From assembly GCF_022348165.1 (NCBI RefSeq), contig NZ_JAKRFI010000004.1, positions 310,001-374,000 of the forward strand: 64,000 nucleotides of DNA. Reading direction: 5' to 3'. A program made the position numbers and the translations under genes. The DNA comes from Halomonas sp. McH1-25 (GTDB lineage: Bacteria; Pseudomonadota; Gammaproteobacteria; Pseudomonadales; Halomonadaceae). Positions 1 through 9,048 of the stretch are shown one piece after another. Numbering within the stretch: position 1 is the stretch's first letter; every line of letters starts with the position of its first letter. Below the pieces are notes generated by a model. The model was not told the origin of the DNA, made no database searches, and saw only the letters and a program-made list of their open reading frames with translations.

Positions 1-60
1 CGCATCGGTCACATCATCAAGCGTCGCTTGGCGCCAGCCATTGTGTTCGCTGTATGGCAT
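1..60 (-). CDS. 5' end of an unidentified protein, cut by the window edge
   Basis: Reading the minus strand from 60 gives an ATG preceded by a good ribosome binding site (GGGAG, 4 nt before the ATG) and 20 open codons beginning MPYSEHNGW to the window edge. The gene is divergent from ccoN and shares its upstream region. Too little is visible to name a family. The call rests on the RBS, the open frame and the divergent layout. Confidence 0.45.
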   Translation of the reverse strand, partial: MPYSEHNGWRQATLDDVTDA

Positions 61-139
61 TTTCTCCCTATGCTTTCGTCGCAACCGGTGGGTCCGGCTT
101 ACCCAGGTTGAGGTAGGCTGAGATAGAATCGTCAGCACC

Positions 140-153
140 TTGACCTGCATCAT
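140..153 (+). promoter_or_regulatory. Anr/FNR box upstream of ccoN
   Basis: TTGAC-CTGC-ATCAT matches the FNR/Anr consensus TTGAT-N4-ATCAA at 8 of 10 positions. It lies about 75-90 nt before the ccoN ATG at 228. An anr gene is present at 10554, and cbb3 operons are classic Anr/FNR targets, so oxygen-responsive activation of ccoNOQP is likely. Confidence 0.6.
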
Positions 154-227
154 CATGTGGGCGGTCAACCCAAGGCAAAATGCCTTTCGGGACGTCTCCC
201 CACCACCGCGTTCGATGGGAACCTGAC

Positions 228-1652
228 ATGAGCACAACCTTTGAACACCCGACCTACAATTACAAGGTAGTTCGGCAGTTCGCGATCATGACCGTTGTAT
301 GGGGCATCATAGGCATGGCCCTAGGTGTCTTCATCGCTGCACAGCTGGTCTGGCCTGAGCTGAACTTTGGCTTGCCCTGGACGAGCTTCGGGCGACTGCG
401 CCCGCTGCATACCAATGCCGTCATCTTTGCCTTCGGCGGCTCGGCACTGATGGCAACCTCTCTATACGTCGTCCAGCGAACCTGCCAGACACGCCTGTTT
501 TCCGATGGCCTGGCCGCCTTCACGTTCTGGGGCTGGCAGGCCGTCATCGTGCTGGCGGTCATTACGCTGCCGATGGGCTATACCACCTCCAAGGAATACG
601 CCGAGCTGGAATGGCCCATCGACATCCTGATCACCTTGGTTTGGGTGGCCTATGCCATCGTCTTCCTCGGCACAATCAAGCAGCGCAAGACGCCACACAT
701 CTATGTGGCGAACTGGTTCTACGCCGCATTCATCCTGACCGTTGCCGTACTGCATATCGTCAACTCGGCCGAGGTTCCGGTTGGCCCCATGAAGTCCTAC
801 TCCGCCTATGCCGGCGCCATCGATGCCATGGCCCAATGGTGGTATGGACACAATGCCGTCGGTTTCCTGCTGACCGCAGGCTTCCTGGGCATGATGTACT
901 ACTTCGTTCCCAAGCAGGCCGAACGCCCCATCTATTCCTACCGGCTTTCCATCGTGCATTTCTGGGCGCTGATCACCACCTACATGTGGGCCGGTTCGCA
1001 CCACCTGCACTACACCGCCCTGCCCGACTGGGCCCAGTCGCTGGGCATGATCATGTCGATCATTCTGCTGGCGCCCTCGTGGGGCGGCATGATCAACGGC
1101 ATGATGACCCTGTCGGGTGCCTGGCACAAACTGCGTACCGATCCGACCCTGCGCTTTCTGGTCGTGGCCCTGTCGTTCTACGGCATGTCGACCTTCGAAG
1201 GCCCGATGATGGCGGTCAAGACGGTCAATGCCTTGTCCCACTATACCGACTGGACCATCGGCCACGTCCACGCCGGCGCCCTCGGCTGGGTCGCCATGAT
1301 CACCATCGGCTCCATGTATCACCTGATACCGCGCCTGTTCGGCGGCCAGGCCATGTATTCCGAGAAGCTCATCGCCGTGCACTTCTGGCTGGCCACCATC
1401 GGCACCGTGCTTTACATCACTGCGATGTGGGTCAACGGCATCATGCAGGGCTTGATGTGGCGCGCGGTGAATGCCGACGGCACGCTGATGTACACCTTCG
1501 TCGAGGCGCTCGAGGCCAGCCACCCGGGCTACATCGTGCGCTGGCTGGGTGGCTGCTTCTTCACGGCCGGCATGCTGCTGATGGCCTTCAACGTCTACAA
1601 GACGGTGAAGCGTAGCGAGCACGAGCAGGCACCGGTCGCGCAGACTGCTTGA
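228..1652 (+). CDS. ccoN: cbb3-type cytochrome c oxidase subunit I
   Basis: Catalytic heme-copper subunit of the high-affinity cbb3 oxidase, 474 aa, in the inner membrane. It carries heme b and the heme b3-CuB centre and reduces O2 to water with proton pumping. Many hydrophobic helices are visible. Conserved histidine motifs WWYGHN (about residue 207), HHLH (about 258) and GHVHAG (about 346) fit the heme and CuB ligands. The frame is open from 180, but the ATG at 228 gives the usual family length and an N-terminus ([10 protein letters not shown]) typical of CcoN, with a weak purine-rich RBS. First gene of ccoNOQP, with an Anr box upstream. Confidence 0.97.
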   Translation: MSTTFEHPTYNYKVVRQFAIMTVVWGIIGMALGVFIAAQLVWPELNFGLPWTSFGRLRPLHTNAVIFAFGGSALMATSLYVVQRTCQTRLFSDGLAAFTFWGWQAVIVLAVITLPMGYTTSKEYAELEWPIDILITLVWVAYAIVFLGTIKQRKTPHIYVANWFYAAFILTVAVLHIVNSAEVPVGPMKSYSAYAGAIDAMAQWWYGHNAVGFLLTAGFLGMMYYFVPKQAERPIYSYRLSIVHFWALITTYMWAGSHHLHYTALPDWAQSLGMIMSIILLAPSWGGMINGMMTLSGAWHKLRTDPTLRFLVVALSFYGMSTFEGPMMAVKTVNALSHYTDWTIGHVHAGALGWVAMITIGSMYHLIPRLFGGQAMYSEKLIAVHFWLATIGTVLYITAMWVNGIMQGLMWRAVNADGTLMYTFVEALEASHPGYIVRWLGGCFFTAGMLLMAFNVYKTVKRSEHEQAPVAQTA

Positions 1653-1674
1653 TCAATCGGGGAACCTGACACTG

Positions 1675-2283
1675 ATGAGACACGAGATCGTAGAAAAGAA
1701 CGTTGGCTTGCTCGCCGTGCTGATCCTGGTAGTAATCAGCTTCGGCGGCCTGGCCGAGATCGTGCCGCTGTTCTTCCAGAAGGAAACCACCCAGCCCATC
1801 GACGGCCTCAAGCCGCTATCGGCTCTGGAACTCGAAGGCCGTGACATCTACATCCGCGAAGGCTGTGTGGGCTGCCACTCGCAGATGATTCGCCCATTCC
1901 GCGCCGAAACGGAGCGTTACGGGCATTACAGCGTGGCGGGGGAGTTCGTGTACGACCATCCCTTCCTGTGGGGCTCCAAGCGTACCGGTCCTGACCTGGC
2001 CCGTGTCGGTGGCCGCTACAGTGACGAGTGGCACCGGGCCCACCTCTACAACCCCCGTGACGTGGTGCCGGAATCCAAGATGCCGAACTACCCGTGGCTG
2101 TTCGAACGCACGCTGACCGGAGAGAACACCGCCGACAAGCTGCGCGCCATGCGTAGCCTGGGTGTGCCGTATACCGACGAACAGATCGCCAACGCTGCCA
2201 AAGATGTCCGAGGCGAGCAGGAGATCACCGCACTGGTGGCCTATCTGCAGCAGCTCGGCACCGTACTCAAGGACACACGCTGA
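1675..2283 (+). CDS. ccoO: cbb3-type cytochrome c oxidase subunit II (monoheme cytochrome c)
   Basis: Membrane-anchored monoheme c-type subunit, 202 aa, passing electrons from CcoP to CcoN. One N-terminal transmembrane helix (about 11-32) is followed by a periplasmic domain with a single heme c motif CVGCH (C64, C67, H68). The likely sixth ligand is the Met in the SKMPNYPW segment. It begins 22 nt after ccoN and ends 3 nt before ccoQ. The motif, size and operon position are all standard for CcoO. Confidence 0.97.
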   Translation: MRHEIVEKNVGLLAVLILVVISFGGLAEIVPLFFQKETTQPIDGLKPLSALELEGRDIYIREGCVGCHSQMIRPFRAETERYGHYSVAGEFVYDHPFLWGSKRTGPDLARVGGRYSDEWHRAHLYNPRDVVPESKMPNYPWLFERTLTGENTADKLRAMRSLGVPYTDEQIANAAKDVRGEQEITALVAYLQQLGTVLKDTR

Positions 2284-2286
2284 GCC

Positions 2287-2508
2287 ATGGATATCGGAAC
2301 GTTTCGCGGCATCACCACGCTGCTGATCATGATCGCCTTTCTCGGCGTCGTGTTCTGGGCGTACTCCAAACGCCGCAAGAAGGATTTCGACGAGGCGAGT
2401 CGTCTACCGTTTGCCGACGACGATGAAGACGCCACCGAGTCCCGTGACCGTAGCGGAACACAAGACAAGACATCGTCCCGCCATGATGAGGGAGACAAGC
2501 ATTCATGA
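2287..2508 (+). CDS. ccoQ: cbb3 oxidase small subunit CcoQ
   Basis: Small single-helix subunit (73 aa), also called FixQ, which stabilises the interaction of CcoP with the CcoNO core. It has one hydrophobic segment (about residues 8-25), then the basic stretch SKRRKK and a long acidic, hydrophilic tail. The core lines up with known CcoQ. The tail is longer than in the shortest family members and rich in D, E, S and R, as is common in halophiles. It overlaps ccoP by 4 nt (ATGA), implying translational coupling. Confidence 0.9.
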   Translation: MDIGTFRGITTLLIMIAFLGVVFWAYSKRRKKDFDEASRLPFADDDEDATESRDRSGTQDKTSSRHDEGDKHS

Positions 2509-3428
2509 GTAACTTGTGGGGTGATTCCCTTTCCGGCTTCTGGAGCGTCTGGATCATCGTCATCACCCTGGGCACCATCGTGTTCTGCTGGTGGCTACTG
2601 TTCGCCAACCGCCAGACCGACAAACAGCCCAACGAGTATGGCGAAGTCGAAACCACCGGCCACAGTGCCGATGGCATCGACGAGTACGACAACCCGCTGC
2701 CGCGCTGGTGGTTCATGCTGTTCATCGGCACCATCGTGTTCGCGATAGGCTACCTGCTGCTTTATCCCGGCCTGGGCAACTACAAGGGGCTGTTCGGCTG
2801 GACCCAGGAAAACCAGTGGGAAGAAGAAATCGCCTACGCTCAGGAGCAGTACGCGCCGATCTTCGCCAGATATCAGCAAATCCCGATTCCCGAGTTGGCC
2901 CAGGATACCGAGGCCATGCATGTGGCCGAGCGCATCTATCTCAACAACTGTGCGGTATGCCATGGCTCCAATGCGCAGGGTGGCTACGGCTTTCCCAACA
3001 ATACCGATGACGACTGGCTCTACGGCGGAACGCCCGAAGCCATCACGACCAGCATCGCCGAAGGGCGTAATGGCCTGATGCCGGCCTGGCAGCAACTCGG
3101 CGACGAGAACCTGCGCAATGTCGCCCACTACGTGCTGAGCCTGTCCGATACCGAGCACGACGCCGAGCGCGCCAGCCAGGGCGAAGCGATATTCACTTCC
3201 GCCTGCGTGGCCTGCCACGGGCAGGACGCCAAGGGGATCCACGCTATTGGCGCCCCCAACCTGACCGACGATGTCTGGCTGTATCGACAGCCCGGCCAGC
3301 CGGTGCTGGAGTCGGTGCTCGAGACGCTGCGCAACGGCCGCAACGGCCATATGCCGGCGCAGGCTGCCTACATCGGCGAAGACAAGGTCCACCTCGTCGC
3401 CGCCTACATTTACAGCCTCTCCAATTGA
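2505..3428 (+). CDS. ccoP: cbb3-type cytochrome c oxidase subunit III (diheme cytochrome c)
   Basis: Diheme electron-entry subunit, 307 aa. Two hydrophobic segments near the N-terminus (about 10-30 and 65-88) are followed by two cytochrome c domains with heme motifs CAVCH (C149, C152, H153) and CVACH (C234, C237, H238). It takes electrons from soluble cytochrome c and passes them to CcoO. Its ATG overlaps the ccoQ stop as ATGA. A strong hairpin at 3435-3461 follows the stop and probably ends the structural operon. Confidence 0.97.
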   Translation: MSNLWGDSLSGFWSVWIIVITLGTIVFCWWLLFANRQTDKQPNEYGEVETTGHSADGIDEYDNPLPRWWFMLFIGTIVFAIGYLLLYPGLGNYKGLFGWTQENQWEEEIAYAQEQYAPIFARYQQIPIPELAQDTEAMHVAERIYLNNCAVCHGSNAQGGYGFPNNTDDDWLYGGTPEAITTSIAEGRNGLMPAWQQLGDENLRNVAHYVLSLSDTEHDAERASQGEAIFTSACVACHGQDAKGIHAIGAPNLTDDVWLYRQPGQPVLESVLETLRNGRNGHMPAQAAYIGEDKVHLVAAYIYSLSN

Positions 3429-3434
3429 CCTTCC

Positions 3435-3461
3435 CCGGGTGCGTCCGGCAGTCGCACCCGG
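3435..3461 (+). terminator. Hairpin terminator after ccoP
   Basis: Perfect 9-bp stem CCGGGTGCG / CGCACCCGG with a 9-nt loop, starting 7 nt after the ccoP stop and followed by TCCTTT. It likely separates ccoNOQP from ccoGHIS. Confidence 0.6.
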
Positions 3462-3569
3462 TCCTTTCCCCCGCGCCGAAGCGCTAGAATTTCATCAGCA
3501 AGAGAAGCGTACGCAAGAAAGCGCTCCCTGCCCCTGGCGCCTGCCTCACCGTGACCCTTTGGTGGCTTC

Positions 3570-5006
3570 ATGACGGACAAGATTCCGCTCCGGGACGTGA
3601 CCCCGGCCCCAGTCGTGGGGACCCACGACCCTCAGCGCAGCGTATCCCAGGATATGTACGCTCGCCGCAAGCACATCTACGTACGCGAGATAAAGGGACT
3701 CTTCCAGCGACTCCGGCGCAGCGCCAACTGGGTGCTGATGGCGCTTTATTTCGGCATCCCCTGGCTCTACTGGGGCGATCGTCAGGCCGTGCTGTTCGAC
3801 CTGCCCTCGCGCGCTTTTCATATCTTCGGCGCGACGTTCTATCCACAGGACTTCATGCTGCTATCGTGGCTGCTGATCATCTGCGCTTTCGGGCTGTTCC
3901 TGATCACCGTCTTCGCCGGTCGCGTGTGGTGTGGCTACACTTGCCCACAAAGCGTGTGGACCTGGCTGTTCATCTGGGTGGAACACATCACCGAGGGCTC
4001 TCGCAACCAGCGCATGAAGCTCGACAAGCAGGCCATGACCGGCAGCAAGGCCCGCCGCAAGGGAGCCAAGCACGCCCTGTGGTTACTGATCGCTTTCGCG
4101 ACGGGTCTGACCTTCGTCGGCTATTTCACTCCGATTCGCGGCTTGGTGGCCGATTTCGCCACGCTCGACGTCAGCGGCTGGGCACTGTTCTGGGTCGGAT
4201 TCTTCACCGTCTTTACCTACCTGAATGCCGGTTGGCTGCGCGAGCAGGTGTGCATCTACATGTGCCCTTACGCCCGTTTCCAGGCGGTGATGTTCGACAA
4301 GGACACGCTGGTCGTATCCTACGATACGGCACGCGGCGAGCCGCGCGGCGCGCGCAAGAAAACGGTCGATCCGCGTGCCGAGGGCATCGGTGGCTGCATC
4401 GATTGCGGCCTGTGCGTGCAGGTCTGCCCCACCGGCATCGACATTCGCAACGGGCTGCAATACGAATGCATTACCTGTGCAGCCTGTATCGACGCGTGTG
4501 ACAGTGTCATGGATAAGATGAATTACCCACGCGGGCTGATACGCTACACCACCGAGCATGCCCTGGAGGGCCGCAAGACGCACATTCTGCGTCCACGTCT
4601 GCTCGGTTATTTGGCGGCACTGGTGATCATGCTTGGCCTGTTCGCCTGGACCGTGGCCGATCGTCTACCACTGGACGTCGACATCGAGCGTGACCGCAAC
4701 CAGCTTTACAGCTTGACGCAGGACGGCGACATCACCAATTTCTATACGCTGCATATCCGCAACCTGGACGACGAAGCGCACCGCTATCGCATCGTGCCGA
4801 CCGGGCTGGATGGGATTTACCTGATCGGCGACGATACCGTCTCCATCGCTGCCGGCTCCAGCACCACCCTGCCGCTGCAGCTTGCCGTCCCAAGCGGCGC
4901 CCTCGATGCTCCCAGCGAAGCCATTGGCTTGCGCATCGAGGCGCTGGAAGACTCAGACATCACCCTGTCCAAGGAAGCCCGCTTCCTGGGGCAAGCCCGG
5001 AGATAA
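3570..5006 (+). CDS. ccoG: cbb3 oxidase accessory protein CcoG (polyferredoxin, cupric reductase type)
   Basis: Membrane iron-sulfur protein (478 aa, FixG family) that supports cbb3 assembly; CcoG has been described as a Cu(II) reductase feeding CuB insertion. Visible features are N-terminal helices with a GYTCPQ segment, a CIYMCPYARFQ segment, two ferredoxin-like clusters (CIDCGLCVQVCP from about residue 276, then CITCAACIDAC), and a C-terminal Ig-like periplasmic domain after a last helix. The ATG at 3570 is favoured by the family-like N-terminus and length. It starts the accessory operon ccoGHIS, with ccoH 2 nt downstream. Confidence 0.95.
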   Translation: MTDKIPLRDVTPAPVVGTHDPQRSVSQDMYARRKHIYVREIKGLFQRLRRSANWVLMALYFGIPWLYWGDRQAVLFDLPSRAFHIFGATFYPQDFMLLSWLLIICAFGLFLITVFAGRVWCGYTCPQSVWTWLFIWVEHITEGSRNQRMKLDKQAMTGSKARRKGAKHALWLLIAFATGLTFVGYFTPIRGLVADFATLDVSGWALFWVGFFTVFTYLNAGWLREQVCIYMCPYARFQAVMFDKDTLVVSYDTARGEPRGARKKTVDPRAEGIGGCIDCGLCVQVCPTGIDIRNGLQYECITCAACIDACDSVMDKMNYPRGLIRYTTEHALEGRKTHILRPRLLGYLAALVIMLGLFAWTVADRLPLDVDIERDRNQLYSLTQDGDITNFYTLHIRNLDDEAHRYRIVPTGLDGIYLIGDDTVSIAAGSSTTLPLQLAVPSGALDAPSEAIGLRIEALEDSDITLSKEARFLGQARR

Positions 5007-5008
5007 CG

Positions 5009-5515
5009 ATGACCGCACCGCGTCCCTGGTACAAAGAGTTCTGGCCCTGGTTTCTGCTCGGCATCCTGGGCTTGTCCGTGGTCATGGGGGTCACCTTCCT
5101 GGTGTTTTCCCTCATTGGCTTCGACGGTACGGTCGAAGACGATTACTACAAGCAAGGCATGGCCATCAACCAAGTGCTGGAGCAGGATCAGCGTGCCGCC
5201 GAACTGGGCATGCAGGCCGACCTGCGGATCGATGATCTGACCGGCGATGTCGTGGTCGACCTGCAGGGCCAGGCACGTCCCGAGCAGTTACGTCTCGAAC
5301 TGATCTTTCCCACCCAGGGCAACCGCGACCAGAGCGTGATGCTCGACCGGGTACGCGACGGGCACTACGTCGGACAGCTACCCCACGCCTTGCAATATCG
5401 CTGGTATCTGCGCCTGCAGCCGGCCGTCAGCGAACCCGACTGGCGTCTGCGGGGCGAAATCGAGCTGCCGCGCAAGCCCCCCTTGACGCTGCGCGCCGAT
5501 AGCCAGACGTCATGA
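5009..5515 (+). CDS. ccoH: FixH/CcoH family cbb3 assembly protein
   Basis: Small assembly factor (168 aa) with one N-terminal transmembrane helix (about 11-33) and a periplasmic domain carrying the family pattern DYYKQGMAINQ (about 47-57). CcoH contacts the oxidase late in assembly and is needed for a stable complex. It starts 2 nt after ccoG and overlaps ccoI by 4 nt (ATGA at 5512-5515). The C-terminal half is poorly conserved across the family, so the call rests on the N-terminal motif and the operon. Confidence 0.92.
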   Translation: MTAPRPWYKEFWPWFLLGILGLSVVMGVTFLVFSLIGFDGTVEDDYYKQGMAINQVLEQDQRAAELGMQADLRIDDLTGDVVVDLQGQARPEQLRLELIFPTQGNRDQSVMLDRVRDGHYVGQLPHALQYRWYLRLQPAVSEPDWRLRGEIELPRKPPLTLRADSQTS

Positions 5516-7992
5516 ACGTCGCGACCGCCCCGGCCGGCAACACGGTCTGCTGTTATCACTGCGGCGCCGAGGTGCCGCATGGCGCCCCGTGGCGTATCGA
5601 GCTCGAGGAACTCAACCATCCGCTTTGCTGCCCAGGCTGCGAGGCGGTGGCTCACGCCATCGTCGAGGGCGGCCTGGAAAGCTACTACCGGTTCCGGACC
5701 GAGCTGCCCGAACGTCCCAGCGACCGGGACATTCAGCGGGCCGATACCTGGGCGGTATTCGACGACCCAGAGCTGCAGCGCGAGTTCGTTCACTCGGCCG
5801 GGGACGACGGCCATCGCCAGGTAACGCTGGCCGTCGACGGGATTACCTGTGCCGCCTGCGCCTGGCTGATCGAGCATCGGCTCAACGCCCTCGATGGACT
5901 GGAATCGAGCGCGGTCAACCTCAGCCATCACCGCCTGCATGTGGTGTGGGACCCTGACCGTCTCAAGCTCTCGCGCATCCTCGCCGAGCTGGCTGCCATC
6001 GGCTACCCATCGCAACCCTACGAGCCGGACCAGGCCCAACAGAAGCTGCAGCACGAGGAGCGTCAGGCGATTCGACGCCTGATCGTCGCCGCGGTGGCGA
6101 TGATGCAGGTCATGATGTTCTCCATCCCGCTTTATGTCGCCGGTCCCGACGGCATGAGCGAAGGCTTTCACACGCTGTTTCATTGGTTGTCGTTGGCCCT
6201 GGCCACCCCGGTGGTGGCGTTTTCCGCCCTACCGTTCTTCCGCAATGCGCTGCGCGACCTTCGCACCCGTCACTTAGGCATGGACGTACCGGTCTCGCTG
6301 GCCATTCTTTGCGCTTATCTGGCCAGTGCCTATGCCGTGCTGAGCGGCAGCGGCGAGGTCTATTTCGACTCGGTGACCATGTTCACCTTCTTTCTGCTGT
6401 TCAGTCGCTACATCGAGATGCGCGCACGTCGCCGCAACGGGCACAGTGGCAATGCGCTGTCCGGCGTGCTGCCGTCGAGTGCGGTGCGTGTCGAGACCGA
6501 CGGCAGCGAACGCATCCTGCCGGCCAACCAGTTGCGCCCGGGCGATCGCGTTCGCGTACGACCCGGTCATGGCATCCCGGCCGATGGCGTCATCGTGGCC
6601 GGCCATTCCAGCCTGGACGAGTCGATGCTGACCGGCGAGCCGCTGCCGGTCAGCCGAGAGATCGGCGAGACGGTCACCGGTGGCAGTCTCAACGTGGAGA
6701 GCGTGCTCGAAATCGAAGTGACGCATGCCGGCCGTGATGCGCGAGCTGCCGGCATTCTGGAACTGACCGATCGCGCCTTCGCCAGCCGGCCACGCATCGC
6801 CGAACAGGCTTCGCGCATGGCCCACCATTTCGTGCTGCGGCTGCTGATCGTCACCCTCGGGGTGATCGTTGCCTGGAGCTTCATCGACCCCTCGCGGGTG
6901 CTGTGGGTCACGCTATCGGTACTGGTCGTGACCTGCCCCTGCGCCCTGGCGCTTGCCACTCCGACGGCGCTCACTGCCTGTCACGGCCAGATGCGTCGGC
7001 GCGGTGTGCTGGTCACCCGCGCCCACGCCATCGAAGGGCTTTCCCAAGCGACCCGGGTCGTGTTCGACAAGACCGGCACATTGACCGAAGGCCATATGCG
7101 CCTTCAGGAGACGCAGCTTATCGCCGACACGCTCGACGCCAATCAGGCCGGCAGGTTGGCGGCTGCCCTGGAAGCCCACTCGGAACATCCCATCGCACGC
7201 GCCTTCCATGAACTTCGCGACCCATCGCTGCGCGCCAATGACGTGCGCAACCATACCGGTCAGGGCCTGGAAGGCGACATCGACGGGCAGCACTACCGCC
7301 TGGGCCGCCCCGGCTTCGCGCTTGCCGCTTCTCCGTTGCCCCCGGCCAGGACAGGACAATGGCTGCTCCTATCGCGTGGCGACAGCATCGAGCATGCCGA
7401 ACCATTGGCCTGGTTCCGGCTCGACGATTTTCTACGCGAGGATGCCCGCGAAACCGTGGCTGCGCTGCGCGAGGCCGGTCTAACCGTTGAGCTATTGTCC
7501 GGCGATGGCCGGACGACGGTCGAAACACTGGCCAATGAAGTGGGGATCACGACCTGGACCGCCGAAGCCACGCCGGAAAGCAAGCTGGCGCATGTCCAGG
7601 CACTGCAGGCCGCCGGTGAGCGTGTGGTCATGATCGGTGACGGCATCAACGATGTGCCGGTACTCGCCGCCGCCGATGTCTCGGTGGCCATGAACGGCGC
7701 TACCGACCTGGCCCGCACCCGGGCGGATGCCGTATTGATGAGTCCTCGACTGTGGCGTATCGTCGAGGCAATGACACTGGCCCGTCTGACCCGGCGCCTG
7801 ATTCGTCAGAACCTCGGCTGGGCGCTGTGTTATAACCTCTGTGCATTGCCCCTGGCGGCCATGGGCCTGGTACCGCCGTGGGCTGCGGCGCTGGGCATGT
7901 CGGCCAGTTCACTGATCGTCGTCGGCAACGCCCTGCGTCTCAACAGGTCCCGGCTGCCCGCGCCCAATCCGATGCCAATGAACGCCTCATGA
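5512..7992 (+). CDS. ccoI: Copper-exporting P1B-type ATPase CcoI (CopA2/FixI)
   Basis: Slow copper-exporting ATPase (826 aa) that delivers Cu to periplasmic chaperones for CcoN metallation. Domains in order: an N-terminal cysteine-rich segment (CCYHCG about 10-15, CCPGC about 38-42); a heavy-metal-associated domain with GITCAACAW (about 108-116); the membrane block; the metal-translocation motif CPC (C475-P-C477); the phosphorylation motif DKTGT (D519); and GDGINDVP near 709. The second cysteine-rich pattern before the HMA domain is typical of CcoI rather than CopA1. It is coupled by ATGA overlaps to both ccoH and ccoS. Confidence 0.96.
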   Translation: MNVATAPAGNTVCCYHCGAEVPHGAPWRIELEELNHPLCCPGCEAVAHAIVEGGLESYYRFRTELPERPSDRDIQRADTWAVFDDPELQREFVHSAGDDGHRQVTLAVDGITCAACAWLIEHRLNALDGLESSAVNLSHHRLHVVWDPDRLKLSRILAELAAIGYPSQPYEPDQAQQKLQHEERQAIRRLIVAAVAMMQVMMFSIPLYVAGPDGMSEGFHTLFHWLSLALATPVVAFSALPFFRNALRDLRTRHLGMDVPVSLAILCAYLASAYAVLSGSGEVYFDSVTMFTFFLLFSRYIEMRARRRNGHSGNALSGVLPSSAVRVETDGSERILPANQLRPGDRVRVRPGHGIPADGVIVAGHSSLDESMLTGEPLPVSREIGETVTGGSLNVESVLEIEVTHAGRDARAAGILELTDRAFASRPRIAEQASRMAHHFVLRLLIVTLGVIVAWSFIDPSRVLWVTLSVLVVTCPCALALATPTALTACHGQMRRRGVLVTRAHAIEGLSQATRVVFDKTGTLTEGHMRLQETQLIADTLDANQAGRLAAALEAHSEHPIARAFHELRDPSLRANDVRNHTGQGLEGDIDGQHYRLGRPGFALAASPLPPARTGQWLLLSRGDSIEHAEPLAWFRLDDFLREDARETVAALREAGLTVELLSGDGRTTVETLANEVGITTWTAEATPESKLAHVQALQAAGERVVMIGDGINDVPVLAAADVSVAMNGATDLARTRADAVLMSPRLWRIVEAMTLARLTRRLIRQNLGWALCYNLCALPLAAMGLVPPWAAALGMSASSLIVVGNALRLNRSRLPAPNPMPMNAS

Positions 7993-8246
7993 GCATTCTC
8001 TATCTGTTGATCCCGCTGTCGTTGATCCTGCTCGGCTTTGCCATCTGGGCCTTCTTCTGGGCGGTCAAGAGCGGCCAGTTCGACGACCTGGAAGGACCGG
8101 CGCACCGCATCCTTTTCGACGAGGACGATAACGACCTTCCTCCCGAACAGCGCCGCCGTCGGCAGGAAGCCCGTCGGCGTCCGACCGACTCCGCCGCCGA
8201 CGACAGCCTGGGTGACGGCTCGCCGCCTTCTGACGAGTCGCGTTGA
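7989..8246 (+). CDS. ccoS: cbb3 oxidase maturation protein CcoS
   Basis: Short membrane protein (85 aa): one N-terminal helix (about 3-25) with the conserved start MSILYLLIPLSL, then FFWAVKSGQFDDLEGPAHRI, which is diagnostic of CcoS. It is needed for cofactor insertion into CcoN. The C-terminal 40 residues are charged and likely disordered, longer than in minimal CcoS proteins. The ATG at 7989 overlaps the ccoI stop (ATGA), and the stop overlaps the next start (TGATG). Confidence 0.93.
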   Translation: MSILYLLIPLSLILLGFAIWAFFWAVKSGQFDDLEGPAHRILFDEDDNDLPPEQRRRRQEARRRPTDSAADDSLGDGSPPSDESR

Positions 8247-8977
8247 TGGACCCGACTGGACTCGACCTGCCACCGCTGGCTGCCGCATTCGTTTTCGGCC
8301 TGCTGGGTGGCGCTCACTGCATCGGCATGTGCGGGGGGATCATGAGCGCCCTGACCTTTGCCGTCCCGCCCAGCATGCGCAACCCCACCCGACTGGGCGG
8401 TCTGCTGCTCGGCTACAACCTGGGCCGCATCGCCAGTTACATGCTCGCCGGTGCGCTGGTTGCCGGCCTGGGCACGCTACTCGGCAGCGCCCATGGCGCG
8501 CTGCGCGTGGCCCTGCAGGTGCTGGCTGCCGTAATGCTGATTCTCATGGCCCTCTATCTGGCCAACTGGTGGCGTGGACTGGTCTATGTCGAGGCGCTGG
8601 GTCGCCGACTCTGGCGTCACCTCGAGCCGCTCGGTCGTCGCCTGATGCCCGTCGTCAAAATACCCCAGGCCATCGCCCTTGGCGCCGTGTGGGGCTGGCT
8701 GCCCTGTGGGCTGGTCTATTCGATGCTCGCCTGGAGCCTGGCCGGCGGCGATCCGTGGCGGGGCGCTGCGCTGATGGGAGCCTTCGGGCTAGGGACCCTT
8801 CCCGCCCTGCTGGTTACCGGCGTGGCCGCGCGCCAAATGGCCGCCCTGATTCGCCATCCCGCCACACGCAGCATCGCCGCCGTGCTGATCATAGCCTTCG
8901 CGGTATGGCAACTTTGGCAGCTATGGCCGGGCGCGCATGATATGCCCGTTTCGACGCTGCATTCCCACACTCATTGA
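8246..8977 (+). CDS. TauE/SafE (DsbD/UreH-like) membrane protein of the cbb3 accessory operon
   Basis: Polytopic inner-membrane protein (243 aa) with about six helices, often annotated as sulfite exporter TauE/SafE or a UreH-like metal transporter. An N-terminal CIGMCGG motif (residues about 29-35), a central WLPCGLVYS motif and a histidine-rich tail ending HSHTH suggest metal or thiol chemistry. It is the last gene of the ccoGHIS run. The ATG at 8246 is preferred over the TTG at 8243 because of the tight TGATG junction with ccoS. Proteins of this type recur beside cbb3 assembly genes; a copper role is inference. Confidence 0.8.
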   Translation: MDPTGLDLPPLAAAFVFGLLGGAHCIGMCGGIMSALTFAVPPSMRNPTRLGGLLLGYNLGRIASYMLAGALVAGLGTLLGSAHGALRVALQVLAAVMLILMALYLANWWRGLVYVEALGRRLWRHLEPLGRRLMPVVKIPQAIALGAVWGWLPCGLVYSMLAWSLAGGDPWRGAALMGAFGLGTLPALLVTGVAARQMAALIRHPATRSIAAVLIIAFAVWQLWQLWPGAHDMPVSTLHSHTH

Positions 8978-8987
8978 TCCAGGTCAC
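8974..8987 (+). promoter_or_regulatory. Possible Anr/FNR box upstream of hemN
   Basis: TTGAT-CCAG-GTCAC matches the FNR consensus at 8 of 10 positions, with a perfect left half. It overlaps the end of the preceding gene and lies about 62-75 nt before the hemN ATG. hemN is a common Anr target, so this is plausible but weak. Confidence 0.4.
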
Positions 8988-9048
8988 GAGGAGAAGCTCT
9001 CCCAGGGCGTACCATCGACGCCATCCTCATCGGCACGAGACTCCGCCA

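Noticed and set aside
462-1622. 386-codon open frame antisense to ccoN
   Set aside because: Shadow of a GC-rich conserved gene; His/Gln-rich composition, no RBS, and full overlap with ccoN.
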